Below, piece by piece: positions 37,941 to 63,572 of a stretch of DNA of 64,000 nt. The notes beneath the pieces are model-generated. The model saw nothing but the letters and a program-made list of their open reading frames with translations. It did no database searches and was not told the DNA's origin. A program made the position numbers and the translations under genes. Position 1 is the stretch's first letter; each line of letters begins with the position of its first letter. Origin of the DNA: Parus major (Eukaryota > Chordata > Aves > Passeriformes > Paridae); contig NC_031770.1 in assembly GCF_001522545.3 (NCBI RefSeq), forward strand, positions 5,144,281 to 5,208,280, given 5' to 3'.

Positions 37941-38212
37941 GGTGGCGCTGAGGGGACCGAGAGAACGCGGTGGTGCTGACTGAAGGGCCCCGCCGGCTGA
38001 GGGGAAGCGGTGGCGCTGAGGGGACCGAGAGAACCCGGTGGTGCTGACTGAAGGGCCCCGCCGGCTGAGGGGAAGCGGTGGCGCTGAGGGGACCGAGAGA
38101 ACCCGGTGGTGCTGACTGAAGGGCCCCGCCGGCTGAGGGGAAGCGGTGGCGCTGAGGGGACCGAGAGAACCCGGTGGTGCTGACTGAAGGGCCCCGCTGG
38201 CTGAGGGGAAGC
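37941..38212. repeat. 68-bp minisatellite, four tandem copies, in a promoter CpG island
   Basis: The word 'ggtggcgctg' recurs at 37941, 38009, 38077 and 38145, an exact 68-bp period. A diverged fifth start (ggtgccgc) follows at 38213. Units differ by only a few bases (first unit 'aacgcgg' versus 'aacccgg'; last 'ccccgctgg' versus 'ccccgccgg'), so the array is young or homogenised. It ends about 50 bp before the first ATG of the ANKEF1-family gene. A long open frame on the minus strand through it is an effect of the GC-rich repeat. Confidence 0.93.
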
Positions 38213-38246
38213 GGTGCCGCCTCACGGCTCCCGCCCGCCCGACGCC

Positions 38247-38260
38247 GTTGCCAAGGAGAC
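38247..38260 (+). promoter_or_regulatory. RFX-type X-box motif
   Basis: GTTGCCAAGGAGAC fits the degenerate X-box consensus RYYNYY-N(1-3)-RRNRAC, with a perfect first half-site GTTGCC, a 2-base spacer and an acceptable second half GGAGAC. X-boxes are bound by RFX factors and mark ciliary genes (established knowledge). It lies 5 bp before the first ATG, so transcription must start close to or within it, or it acts from the 5' UTR. Confidence 0.6.
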
Positions 38261-38264
38261 GGCC

Positions 38265-54106
<15,842 letters not shown>

Positions 54107-56341
54107 GAACAGCATCTGGAAGAAGCTACTTCAACACATATTTTTAGGAGACAAAGATGTAAAGGGCTACTCTATTTCAAGGAAGGAATCGTGCAGTGCT
54201 CAGTAAATGTATCTCAGTTACCATAAAAGAAAGTCCTATCAAGTTTTTCCTCTCTAGATTATGTTTCTTACACACAATCTTTTGTTGAGGGCTTAGTCTG
54301 GAAAAAGATTTATCCTCATGTGATTCTAAGTCTTGAAACTGACTCAGTATACTTCATGGATAGTCAGTGTTTTGACACACACATGTCCTTTGTAAAGGTG
54401 TAGCTTTATAAGGCTTTATTTACCCCAACACAAAGCATCTTCCTGGAAGATACATTACCCTTCTACTCTAAATATACAGCTATGAAGATGGCATTCTGTA
54501 ATTAGCTATGACAGCAATGTTCTGATTTGTCTGTAGAGGCAACAGAGAACTCAGAATTTAAAACCAGAACTATCACTGCCCAGTGTATTTCTTTCATGTT
54601 CTCCCATTCATTTGTCAAAGTGCACGCGAGACCTGAAACTGCTTCCACCCCAACAGGAACATACTGTTTTCCTTCTGATTTCCTGAAAGGATCATAATCT
54701 CTACATAATAATCTGTAATCCATTTGCCATGTCTCCCACAGAGACATCTACCCAGATGTAGGAGGGCTCTCGTAGGTGGTGCTGATGGAGACCTGCATTA
54801 CAGAGTCCCAAGCCACTGAGATCATCGAGTCCAACCTTTGACCAGCACCGAGTGCCACATCCAGTCTTTCCTTAAATACCTCCAGGGACAGTGACTCCAC
54901 CACCTCCCTGGGCAGCCCATTCCAATGTTAACCCTTTCCATGAAGAAATTTCTCCTAATGTTCAACTTGAATATGTATCTCTTCATCCTCCTGGTAATTT
55001 TTCCTAAGCTCTTCCAGTTTGCCCGAGGGGGTTATTAACACTGTTCTGGGGCATCCAAAATTGATATCACATTCCTTTTTCCATTTTTTTTGCTTTTAGC
55101 TTTTTTCTAAGAGATTTGTTTTGCTCCATCACTTCCTGAACAACCAAATGAAGCAACTCCCTGTAAGCATTCCTGAGAGCTGCAAAGCTTTCATCAAGAA
55201 TGACCCTGTGAGGGTTGTCCTAACTTTTCTCCTGAAGAAAAACATTCCAGCAGATCTGGATCACTCCATCACAGCCAAGGGATCCCGCCTCTGATGCCAT
55301 TTTAACATTATGACCCATTTCTGAGGCCAGGTAACTGGGGTCCTTGTTAATATTAGGGAATAATAAATCCCCTTGAGGGGATTCAGAGTGAAACAACACT
55401 GAATGACCAGTGTGTGATTTTTATCTGTCAGCATAAAACTGCTGGCTGCAAATGATTGCAAATAACAAAAATAGTAGTGCTTCAGTTAAGTCATAGAAGG
55501 CAGTGTGGGAAAGGAGCCCATGAACAATTGTAAATGAAACTGCATCTCTGAAGGAAGGAAAAGCAAAGGGGCAATTTTCTGAACAGTAGCCATCAAAATA
55601 AAATCAAGCAGCAGTCAAAAATTATACTGTAAGGTAAAGCTGTGTTTCAGTCAGAGCTCTGTCATGGAGATTACCTAGGACAGTTCACAGCCTTCACATG
55701 TCCAACGAGGCTTTTCCTTGTTCTTAGTGTAAGGCTGAGCAGCATACCATTCCTTGTGGGATCCTCCACTACTTGTGTCAGGAAGGGATCATCAAAGCTT
55801 TCCAGGAATCTCCTGGACTATCTGTACTTTACTGTATTGCTTATCCAGCAGCTTTCAGGGTAAAGTCCCTCACAAGAGGGGAGAAACAAGACCTGTGATA
55901 CTGAGGCTGCTTTGAGCATGCTACATTGTGGCATCACAGTGGTGTCAGAATTAGGAGGCTGTGTCCTGTGGAGGACACCCACTGCAGTCCCTAAGGGATG
56001 GGGGAATAGGAAAACCTGCTTGGCCCAGAGGTAGTAGAGCTACCTCACAGCTTCCCTCACCATCAGACTAGCCTGGGACAGTGTGACACAGAGCAGCACT
56101 GCAGGCACACAGTCCCTTAGCCAGGGGCAATACTTGAGCAGGTGACATCCCAGCTGCCCCTGGCCCAGCAGGGCCAGGACAAGGGAGCAGTGGAGCATCC
56201 CGAGGCTGTGGAGTGCAGCCGGGATGCCAGCAGAAGGCTTGGCAGGTCAGGGAACGCCATGTCAGGAGCCGCAGACTTGGTGAGCCAGAGGCAGACAGGT
56301 CAGCATGTTCTCCCCTTCCCTGCCCACCCCACGGGCCCCAC
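54107..56341. other. Region between the ANKEF1-family stop and the first TTLL3-like exon seen
   Basis: Contains the ANKEF1-family 3' UTR, an antisense CR1 fragment at 54.8-55.0 kb, an AATAAA at 55372-55377, and probably the promoter and missing 5' exon(s) of the TTLL3-like gene. From about 56.05 kb the sequence becomes GC-richer. No further exon can be fixed. Confidence 0.6.
54780..54990 (-). repeat. CR1 LINE fragment, antisense
   Basis: Contains 'gatcatcgagtccaacctt', 'gtgccacatccagtctttcc', 'ctccaccacctccctgggca' and 'gaagaaatttctcctaatg' in the order of an antisense CR1 3' UTR. The extreme 3' end (ATTCTATG repeats) is lost or diverged. Confidence 0.85.
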
Positions 56342-56482
56342 ATGGGGTCAATGGGCTCAGGTCGGGCTGTCCTCACAGGGCAGGTGGCAGCTGTCAACAT
56401 CGACTACCCCAATAGCCGCCAGCACGCGGTTGAGTCTGAGCGGCTCAAGAAGGCCAGGCTGCATGTGGAGAAGGCCATTAAG
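56342..56482 (+). CDS. TTLL3: TTLL3-like first visible exon
   Basis: Encodes [21 protein letters not shown] then [12 protein letters not shown], aligning with the start of the family's conserved N-terminal region (NAKIYVERAVK in human TTLL3 as I recall). Two in-frame Met codons occur at 56342 and 56351. Alternatively the exon begins at the acceptor-like 'ctcacag' near 56380. Donor TAAG|GTGAGG at 56483. Confidence 0.6.
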
Positions 56483-59400
56483 GTGAGGAGTTTATTTTCA
56501 CATGGCCCTGAGATGTCACATGCTTGCATTTGTGCACCTGTGGCTCAGGAGAGCTGAGCCAGAGGACTGGGGTGGGGCAGGCTGAGCTCGCTGGTGTCCC
56601 CACAGGAGAAGAAGATCTTTGCAGTGCAGGGCCCTTATCCCGTCATCCGCCGCCTGCTGCGGGCCCGGGGCTGGGTGGAGAGGAAGCTGCCCCGCAAGGG
56701 CAGACAGCTGAAGCAGCATCCTGGCGACCAAAAGAAACAGGAGCTGGAGAAGAGGGCAAGTGGTGGCGGTGATGAGCAGGGGGAGGCAGTGCTGAACCCA
56801 CGTGGCGGGGCACAGCCTTCCCTGGGCACCACAGAGCGCCTGCACCACCCAAGGTCACGCAATAAGGAGAGCAAGGGGGAAAGGGAAGATGAAGACAAGA
56901 AGAAAGACAAAGAGCACTGCAGTGAGGACTCTGATGACATCCATGACCTCATGGTTAGCTAAGAGGGCTAGGGCTGAGCTTTGCCACAGCTCCCTACGTC
57001 CTTCCCCTGGGACCGTCAGGGGCAGGGCACAGCCTGAGGCAAGGGACTGGGGCAGGATTAGGGCTCCCTGGCTCACCCCAGCCCACTCCCCCTGCAGTCC
57101 TTCCTGGTGCAGGACCAGGTGCCAAACTTCCTGTGGACCATTCGCCTTAGCAACATTGACCAGGAGCTGCTGCCAAAGATTGAGATGGTGAACCGCTTTC
57201 CCCGGCTGTACGCGCTTTGCACCAAGGTGGGAGCACAGAGGCCTCAGGGATGGGGTCGCAAGGGGTGGGGGTGTCCAGAAGGGAATGACAAGCTTCTCTA
57301 AACAGGAGGGGCTGTGTCAAAGCCTGCAAAACTTGTCCTGGTTTGAGCAAGTCGACCTGAACACCTTTTTCCCCCGGTGCTACCGGCTGGGGCTCATGGA
57401 CGAGCAGAAAGCTTTCACTGGTGAGCCTGGAGCTGTTGCCCTCATGTCATCCCTCGTGCTCCAGTCTTCCCACGTTCTGTGCAGGACTGGCTAGGGATGA
57501 TGCTTCCTTCTTGCAGAGGATTTCCGCCTGACGGCAGCTCGCAGCCTGCTCAAACTGGCCCTGCAGAAGGTCGAGGACAGGTGGGTGGGGACAGAGCAGT
57601 CCCCAAAGGTGCCAGGTGAGTGCATGGAGCTGGCTGAGGGGGGATGGAGGTGGGGGATGAAACAAGGAGTTCAGGGTTAGGGGCATATCTGAGGGCTGAT
57701 CTTGGAGACTAAGCCTCTGCTTATGTCTATGGCTTGAGACCACTTATTCCCTCCCCTGCCATAGCTCCAAAGGCACCCGTCCCACAGGGAGGCTCAAGGC
57801 TTCAGCTAGCCTGGCATAGGAATCCTTTCTCAACCCATGCCATCCACAGCAGGGCCGCACTCCCCCCTGTATCCCCAGCTGGTGCAGGAGGCCCTGGAGG
57901 TCTGTGAGCAGCACCTGGGCGTCCTTGGGCACCGGGACATCGACAGGAACACCCCGTCGCCCTGCCGGACATGCATCGCCTGGGACCGCTTCCTGCAGGA
58001 ATATTACCGCGTGGCACAGTGAGTGCTGAGCGAGACGGGGGCAAGGGGACGGTGGTGGGGCGGTGCTGAGCCCCCCGTGTCCCCCCACAGTGAGGGGACC
58101 AGGCTGGTGCTGAGCACGGAGCAGCAGGAGCAGTGCCGGGACGTGCTGCGGCGCCTGGAGGAGCAGCTGCCGCAGCTCGGCATAGAGGGCAACCTCAACG
58201 TCTGGATCCTCAAGCCCAGCGCCAAATCCCGCGGCAGGGGTAAGGCTGGGGGAAGCATGGGGCACGCACATCCCCACGGAGAAGGGATCCCACCATCACT
58301 GTGTTGCCCAGGCATCGTCTGTGCCACGCGGCTGGAGGAGGTGCTGGAGCTGGGGCGGAGCTGCACGGACCCCGCGGCCCGGGTGTGCGAGTGGGTGGTG
58401 CAGAAGTACGTGGAGCGGCCGCTGACCATCTTCGACACCAAATTCGACATCCGGCAGTGGTTCCTGGTGACTGACTGGAAGCCACTGACTGCCTGGTTCT
58501 ACCGAGACTGCTACCTGCGCTTCTGCTCCCAGCCCTTCTCCCTGCGTCACCTGGAGCCGTGAGTGTCCTCCCCCTCACCCCCGGCTCGCAGTGCCCAGGC
58601 CCCCGGCACCCCCTGACCCAGCCCCGCTCTCCAGCGCCAGGCACCTCTGCAACGTGTCCATCCAGAAGCGCTACAAAGCATCACAGCCGGACCCCCGCGT
58701 GCCCCCCGACAAGATCTGGTCCAACAAGCAGTTCCAGGCACACCTGGCACGGCTGGGGCGGGCGGATTCTTGGCAGCGGGTGATGGTTCCCGGCATGAAG
58801 GCGGCGATCCTGAACGCCCTGCGCTGCACCCGGGATCAGGTGGGCTCCCGCAAGGGCAGCTTTGAGCTCTTCGGGGCCGACTTTCTCATCGGGGAGGACT
58901 TCCAGCCCTGGCTACTGGAGATCAACTCCTGCCCCACCATGAGCCCCTCCTCGGCGGTGACCCGCCGGCTCTGCGCCAACGTCCAGCGGGACACACTGCG
59001 CCTCGTGCTGGACCGCAAGGACAATCCCACCTGTTCCATTGGTGCCTTTGAGCTCCTCTACAGGGAGGTAGGCTGGGGGCTGGGGACAGCCCCACCTCAG
59101 GCACTCCGAGCCCCCACTGCCCCTTGTGTCTCCCTGCAGGCAGCCGTGTCCTCATGCTTGACTGTGGGGCTGAAGCTGATGGTCACCGGCTGTTCCCTGA
59201 AGAAGTCCCGGCAGGCAAAGCTTCGATCCCAGGACAAGCCCCCCACCACCATACCCAGTGCTCCCCAGCTCCCTGCATCCTCTCAGGACAGAGCCACCAA
59301 GGTCCCCTGGTCCAGAGCAGCACGGGAAAAGCTGCCTCCTCTGAGGCCACAGAGCAGCTGCTGCCCACCCAAGCCTGAACCTCCAGCCCTGCCAGAGCCC

Positions 59401-60111
59401 CCAGACGCCTCTGCTGGGAGCCAGGAGCTGCCATGGCTTCTTCACCTGGTTAGGCAGCCCGAGGAAGCTCAGCCCCAGATCAGTAGCTGTCCCAGGGATG
59501 GAGTGCCAGGACCACCAACCCAGGGGCCCCCCAGGAGCCCCTCGCAACCCTCAGGCTGCTCTGCTGGAGACCAGGAGTTGCCTTGGCTCCTTCATGTGAT
59601 CAAGCAGCCCGAGGAAGCTCAGCCCCAGGAAGCCCAAGCCCAGACAACTTCACCGCCGATCACCAGCTGTGCTCTGGATAGGGGGCCTGTGTCGCCCCCC
59701 TGGGGAGCGACCAGGAGTCCCTTGCAAGCTCTGGGTGGTTCTTCTGGGAGCCAGGAGCTGCCATGGCTCCTTCACCTGGTTGGGCAAGCCGAGGATGCTC
59801 AGCCTCAGGAACCTCAACCCACGGCAACTCCTCCCCCGACTGATAGCTGTCCTCTGGATAGGTCACTACCACCCCAGGAAATGCACAGTAGGGCCTGGCG
59901 ACCCCCGGGCTCCTCTGCAGGGAGCCAGGGATTGCCACAGCTCAGTCAGCCGGGTGGGCAGCCCCAGGCCACTCGGCGCCACACAGTTCTGCCCCCAATC
60001 AATGCCCGTCGCCTGCCGAAGGGGCCTGTGTCACAGCCCTGGCGACCCTCGGGCTGTGTACCGACTCCTGCAGGACTTCCTGCCCGGCCAGCGCGCCTGT
60101 CGGCGCTATAA
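56342..60111 (+). CDS. TTLL3: TTLL3/TTLL8-family tubulin glycylase, 10 exons seen, 933 aa from the first Met here
   Basis: The ten exons listed below join in frame. Seen: [26 protein letters not shown], an acidic/Lys-rich linker ending [28 protein letters not shown], the nucleotide-loop motif KSRGRG (379-384), [37 protein letters not shown] and [18 protein letters not shown] (EIN at 561-563): the ATP-grasp-like TTL domain of glycine ligases that initiate glycylation on axonemal tubulin (family knowledge). TTLL3 fits better than TTLL8 at [13 protein letters not shown] and FFPRCYRLG, but TTLL8 is not excluded. The first exon is open upstream to 56213 and may have an upstream coding exon; Met 56342 is a working start. 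The tail (about 700-930) is a proline-rich tandem repeat. Codon use is GC-rich and introns are 72-234 nt. The ANKEF1-family gene lies 2.2 kb upstream on the same strand. Confidence 0.85.
56606..56953 (+). CDS. TTLL3: TTLL3-like exon 2
   Basis: [21 protein letters not shown], then a long polar linker rich in Lys, Glu, Asp and Gly ending [11 protein letters not shown]. The donor ATG|GTTAGC is weak, but the junction HDLM|S matches HALMS in human TTLL3 as I recall it. Acceptor CCCCACAG. Confidence 0.85.
57098..57226 (+). CDS. TTLL3: TTLL3-like exon 3
   Basis: 43 codons, [21 protein letters not shown] through [14 protein letters not shown], matching the TIR...MVNHY...TTK region of the family. Acceptor CCTGCAG, donor CAAG|GTGGGA. 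Confidence 0.9.
57306..57420 (+). CDS. TTLL3: TTLL3-like exon 4
   Basis: [21 protein letters not shown] then FPRCYRLG and [16 protein letters not shown] is a family signature. Acceptor TAAACAG, donor ACTG|GTGAGC, phase 1 out. Confidence 0.93.
57517..57615 (+). CDS. TTLL3: TTLL3-like exon 5
   Basis: Completes a Glu codon, then [22 protein letters not shown] place the donor at CCAG|GTGAGT (57616) because its phase joins exon 6 in frame. An earlier GTGGGT at 57581 would break the frame with the chosen acceptor. Confidence 0.78.
57850..58018 (+). CDS. TTLL3: TTLL3-like exon 6
   Basis: Encodes [25 protein letters not shown] and [12 protein letters not shown]. Donor CACA|GTGAGT at 58019 splits the His codon that joins exon 7 (HEGTRL, parallel to HEGAEL in human TTLL3 as I recall). 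The acceptor at 57848-57849 is the phase-compatible one; a nearby AG at about 57880 is a possible alternative. Confidence 0.8.
58091..58239 (+). CDS. TTLL3: TTLL3-like exon 7
   Basis: [21 protein letters not shown] through [18 protein letters not shown]. KPxxKSRGRG forms part of the nucleotide-binding site in TTL enzymes. Acceptor CCCCACAG, donor CAGG|GGTAAG region at 58240. Confidence 0.93.
58312..58558 (+). CDS. TTLL3: TTLL3-like exon 8, catalytic core
   Basis: [52 protein letters not shown] and [15 protein letters not shown]: the central ATP-grasp strands. Acceptor TGCCCAG, donor GCC|GTGAGT, phase 2 out. Confidence 0.95.
58635..59067 (+). CDS. TTLL3: TTLL3-like exon 9, catalytic core
   Basis: [57 protein letters not shown] and [17 protein letters not shown]. 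Glu561 and Asn563 are the metal-coordinating EIN pair typical of TTL enzymes. Ends FELLYRE at GAG|GTAGGC. Confidence 0.95.
59140..60111 (+). CDS. TTLL3: TTLL3-like terminal exon with tandem-repeat tail
   Basis: Starts [17 protein letters not shown], parallel to the short basic segment after the catalytic domain in TTLL3, then 300 residues rich in Pro, Ser and Gln, ending LSAL and TGA region at 60109-60111. Four copies of a [17 protein letters not shown] unit occur (listed separately). Confidence 0.88.
   Translation, partial: AAVSSCLTVGLKLMVTGCSLKKSRQAKLRSQDKPPTTIPSAPQLPASSQDRATKVPWSRAAREKLPPLRPQSSCCPPKPEPPALPEPPDASAGSQELPWLLHLVRQPEEAQPQISSCPRDGVPGPPTQGPPRSPSQPSGCSAGDQELPWLLHVIKQPEEAQPQEAQAQTTSPPITSCALDRGPVSPPWGATRSPLQALGGSSGSQELPWLLHLVGQAEDAQPQEPQPTATPPPTDSCPLDRSLPPQEMHSRAWRPPGSSAGSQGLPQLSQPGGQPQATRRHTVLPPINARRLPKGPVSQPWRPSGCVPTPAGLPARPARLSAL
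59407..59970 (+). repeat. Coding tandem repeat in the TTLL3-like tail
   Basis: A 72-nt core recurs at 59407-59478, 59557-59628 and 59737-59808, with a degraded copy from 59908. Spacings are 150, 180 and 171 nt, all multiples of three. The core encodes [31 protein letters not shown]. The spacers also repeat (SRxPxQPSG-like segments). Function unknown; the LPWLLHLV segment is hydrophobic and would suit a short helical binding motif (inference). Confidence 0.9.
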
Positions 60112-60844
60112 CAGAGCTCCAGGACCCCCGGCCCCCATCTGGGACAGAAGAAGCACATGCCAGCTCCAAGAGGATGCAGAAGACCTGGGACACAAAGACA
60201 TCCCCACGAGGGGACAGCGCCCTGCCCGTCCCCGATGGGGTAACACAGCAGCACTCGGCTGCCTCCCACACGGATGAGACCCCATTGCTGTGCCACGGTA
60301 GCCACCTCAACCCACACAACTGCTTTAATAGACTTTTGTGAGGAGGAGCCTGGCTTGGACCTTCTGTGTGTGGGAGATGTGGACACAGCTGGGGATGATG
60401 CTGCAGGCAGGAACTGGGGCTGCCAGGGCAGCTCCTCTGCTGGGATACAAACAGAGGAGGCAGGAAAAGCTGCCTCCACTCCTGCCTGCCTGCAGTGACC
60501 CCTGCCAGACAGAGCTGTGACAGTGATGACATTGCTGCATCCTGGCACTGGGAGCTGGTTAGGCACAGATTACTGGCAGGGTGCAGGGCTGGTGGCCCTG
60601 CAATGCCAGGGGGATGCCAGGAGGAATCCCATCCTGTGTATGTGCCAAAAAAAGTGGGTGCTTGAGCCTGGCAGTAGGTGGGGATTAATGGGCTGAAAAA
60701 GGCAAGTCAGGTGTCCCCAGAGCTCCCCTGTGGGCATGAGGGCTCCTGGGATGTACAGGAAAGGAGGTGGGGGGCGTGCAGAGGGGGCCCTGGGGCAGCA
60801 CCAGCTCCTGCAGCTTCCTTTTGTGACAAGGTAACACAAGTTGT

Positions 60845-61030
60845 TACAGAATCACAGAATCGGTCTGGTTGGAAGGGACCACAGTATATCATCTTGTCCC
60901 ACCCCCCTGCTCAAGCAGGATGATCCCAGAGCACATGGCACAGGATTGTGTCCAGGAGGTTCTTGATCATCTCCAGGGAGGGACATCTCCCTGTCTCCTT
61001 AGTCGCTGTGGGGGATCTGTTCCAGTGTGT
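60845..61030 (-). repeat. CR1 LINE 3' part, antisense
   Basis: Begins 'cagaatcacagaatc', continues 'ttggaagggacc', 'cccccctgctcaagcagg', 'acaggattgtgtccagg' and 'ctgttccagtgtg', the antisense 3' UTR of an avian CR1. A piece that should follow directly ('aaagttcttcctcac') appears only at 61342, about 300 bp further on. Confidence 0.9.
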
Positions 61031-61330
61031 GGAGGGAGTTCATCCTGGCAGGTGGAACTGGCACTGCCAGGGCAGCTCCTCTGCTGGCAGAGAGCTCACA
61101 GGATCTCATGGCTCCCCAGTGCTTGTGCCCACCAGGCCCTGTGCCTGCTGCTGTTCTCTGAGAATGGCTGGGCCAGGCCCCTCCTGCCCCTCTCTGGGCT
61201 GGGCAGACATGACCAGTGCATGACACATCAGCTGCAGAAAAAGTCTGGTGCTTCTGGCAGAGTTCTGACCTGGAGATAAGCTGGGGGAGTTCTCTGCTGT
61301 TAGAGACAGGTCCTCAGGCCTCCTCTCTGC

Positions 61331-61385
61331 AAGAACCACAAAGTTCTTCCTCACTGGGGAACTCCTGCTGTGTTAAGGTACAGAC
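61331..61385 (-). repeat. Probable continuation of the antisense CR1
   Basis: 'ccacaaagttcttcctcact' followed by 'gaactcctgctgtg' resembles the next part of the antisense CR1 3' UTR (AAGAAGTTCTTCCTCATG then AACTTCCTGTG). Short and diverged, so less certain than the part at 60845. Confidence 0.5.
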
Positions 61386-63572
61386 ACACCATTTTCTGCT
61401 GGCTGCATTCATCAGGGCCACTGGCAACAAGTGGACGAGAACCTTGGATGCAAGGAGAAAATCAAACCTGGCCAGCAGCAGGGCCTATCTCCTGAATCAG
61501 TTTGGATCATGTACCTATGATGGTAAGTAGCCCCTGAAAAAGTTGTTTGGCAGAGAGGGGAGCATCTTCTGTTCCCCTAGGAAATCCTTATAGGCATCAT
61601 CCTTGTGCCTTCTCATCCCAGCCAGAACGGGCTGCACTCTCAACAGTCTTCACATGTAGTTCCACAGAAAGAAAGGGAGAGGAGCTGACTTAATTGATGT
61701 TTGATATCTGCAACTCAGTCAGAAAACCCAGTGCTCAGGAAACATTTTTGCATGACTGGTCAACTCATTCAGATGCCAGTGGCCCAGAGGTAGAAGCTGG
61801 AGCAAAGAAGAGGGGCTTGGCTGGAGTTGGGAAGAATCTTTCAAGACTGTTCTCAGGGGTGGCAGTGAGGATGTATTTGGAGACTCCCCCTTGTACATCA
61901 GCAGTGGAGTAGGAGAGTCTTGCATGAAGCAATGACAGCAGCATAGGAAGATTCTAGGGATGTGAGAGCAGTGTCACAAGGACAGTCCAAGGATGAAGAT
62001 CCACAGTTTGAATGATGTCAGCAGAAATAAGGGTGTTGAACAAAGTGCTGGAAGTAAACTGAGCGAGGGGAAGAACCGTGGTAATGGACTGGTTATGGAA
62101 GAGCTGAGTGATCATTTGGTGGATGGATTCAAAGGGGGCCAAGGGATAGTCAGAGAGAGAGAGAGAGAAACCTTGGTAATAGAGAGGAAAGCTCTGCTCT
62201 CCCAAGTGACAGATCCTTCTGGGAAGCTGAATCAGTTGTGTGTCAGAAACTGTATGGAGAACAAGGAAATTTGCAGGTAGGAGTTCCAACAGATTACTAC
62301 TGTGACTCAGTCTCTTGAGATGGGTAACACAAGTAAAAAAATAAATCAAAGGGGGAAACCAGTGCAGAAAAGTTAAGCAGAGAGCAGTAACAAAAAAAGG
62401 AAATATGAACTCTGCACATGTACACAACCTAGGGCCAGAGGAGTTGTATGGTAGTGCTGCTTCACAATCAGGCTGTCATCTAACCTTAGTCACACTTTGT
62501 GACGTGACTTTGAAGTTCAAACACTTGTGAAGCCTCCATGGATTGTTTCAAACTAACACAAGTACCTTGGGCTGGCTGCCCTTGCTCCCTCAGAGTGCTT
62601 CATGTCCTGCTGGATTAATGCACACCTAATTCCCTATTTCATCCATACCCCCACCCAGGCAGCCCTCATGTATCTACCCAAAATGGAAACATGCACAATG
62701 AGTCCCTCTGTGCAGTTCCTTGTTCCCAAGGCTTCCCTAAACCTCCCTGGAATTTCCCCAGCTTGCCTCTGTTATGGATGTTCAAGGAGGAAGTTGTAAT
62801 CACAATTACCTTGTGCTAAGCAAACAGGGCATCAAATCATTGCTTTGATACCACAACAGCTTCAATAAAAGGCACAAAATAGCATATATATGATAGAAAT
62901 TCCTTTCACCCCTCAGATTAATCTTACAGGCATCCTACATCCAGTACATGTATTTTTCCCAATTTATCATATATTTCACTAAGTATGTAGTTATGACTGA
63001 AATACAAGAACCTGCTTTTTTCTCCCCATTTTAAATACATTTACTACTCAGTTGGGTGTTTCTGAAAGGCAACTTGCAACACAAATATTGTTCTAGTCCC
63101 AGTAATCTGTGCTCATATGCTAATGCAAAACAGACAAAAATTCCACAAAGTGGAATTCTTGGGCTGCTGTAAGTACAGTGGAGCTAATAAATACATTTAC
63201 AGCTTAGGACTTTTGAATGGCTCCTGAATAACCCAGTTTTATCAAGTGTTTGAGATTGAATCCCAGGAAATTAAATTTAGCATTACTACTGCCACAAATC
63301 TCTTGCCATAGCTCCAAGGAACACTTCATGTATAATATCAAATCAGGGAAGACTTTCAGTAGGAGGAATTGTATTGACTTTAATGGGCTGGAGGGAAGGA
63401 GGATTTCCTCATCCCTAAGTAAGGGCCTCACTTCTTGCCCCCAAAATGGACTTGACTGGGGCAAGGCTAAATCATGATGTGTTGGCATTATAAGCCATGG
63501 AGACCTCCTGGAAGAAGGCAGGGGGGAAAAACAGTTTAAGTAGCAGAGTATTTTCTGTGTGTGATCTTACAG

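Noticed and set aside
54107..56341. Search for a second X-box upstream of the TTLL3-like gene
   Set aside because: Candidates such as GTAGCCATCAAAAT near 55.59 kb lack the required second half-site ending in RAC.
58591..60111. Single 506-codon open frame taken as a separate gene
   Set aside because: Its start lies in the intron before TTLL3-like exon 9, and it runs through an in-frame 72-nt intron. The spliced model fits the family better.
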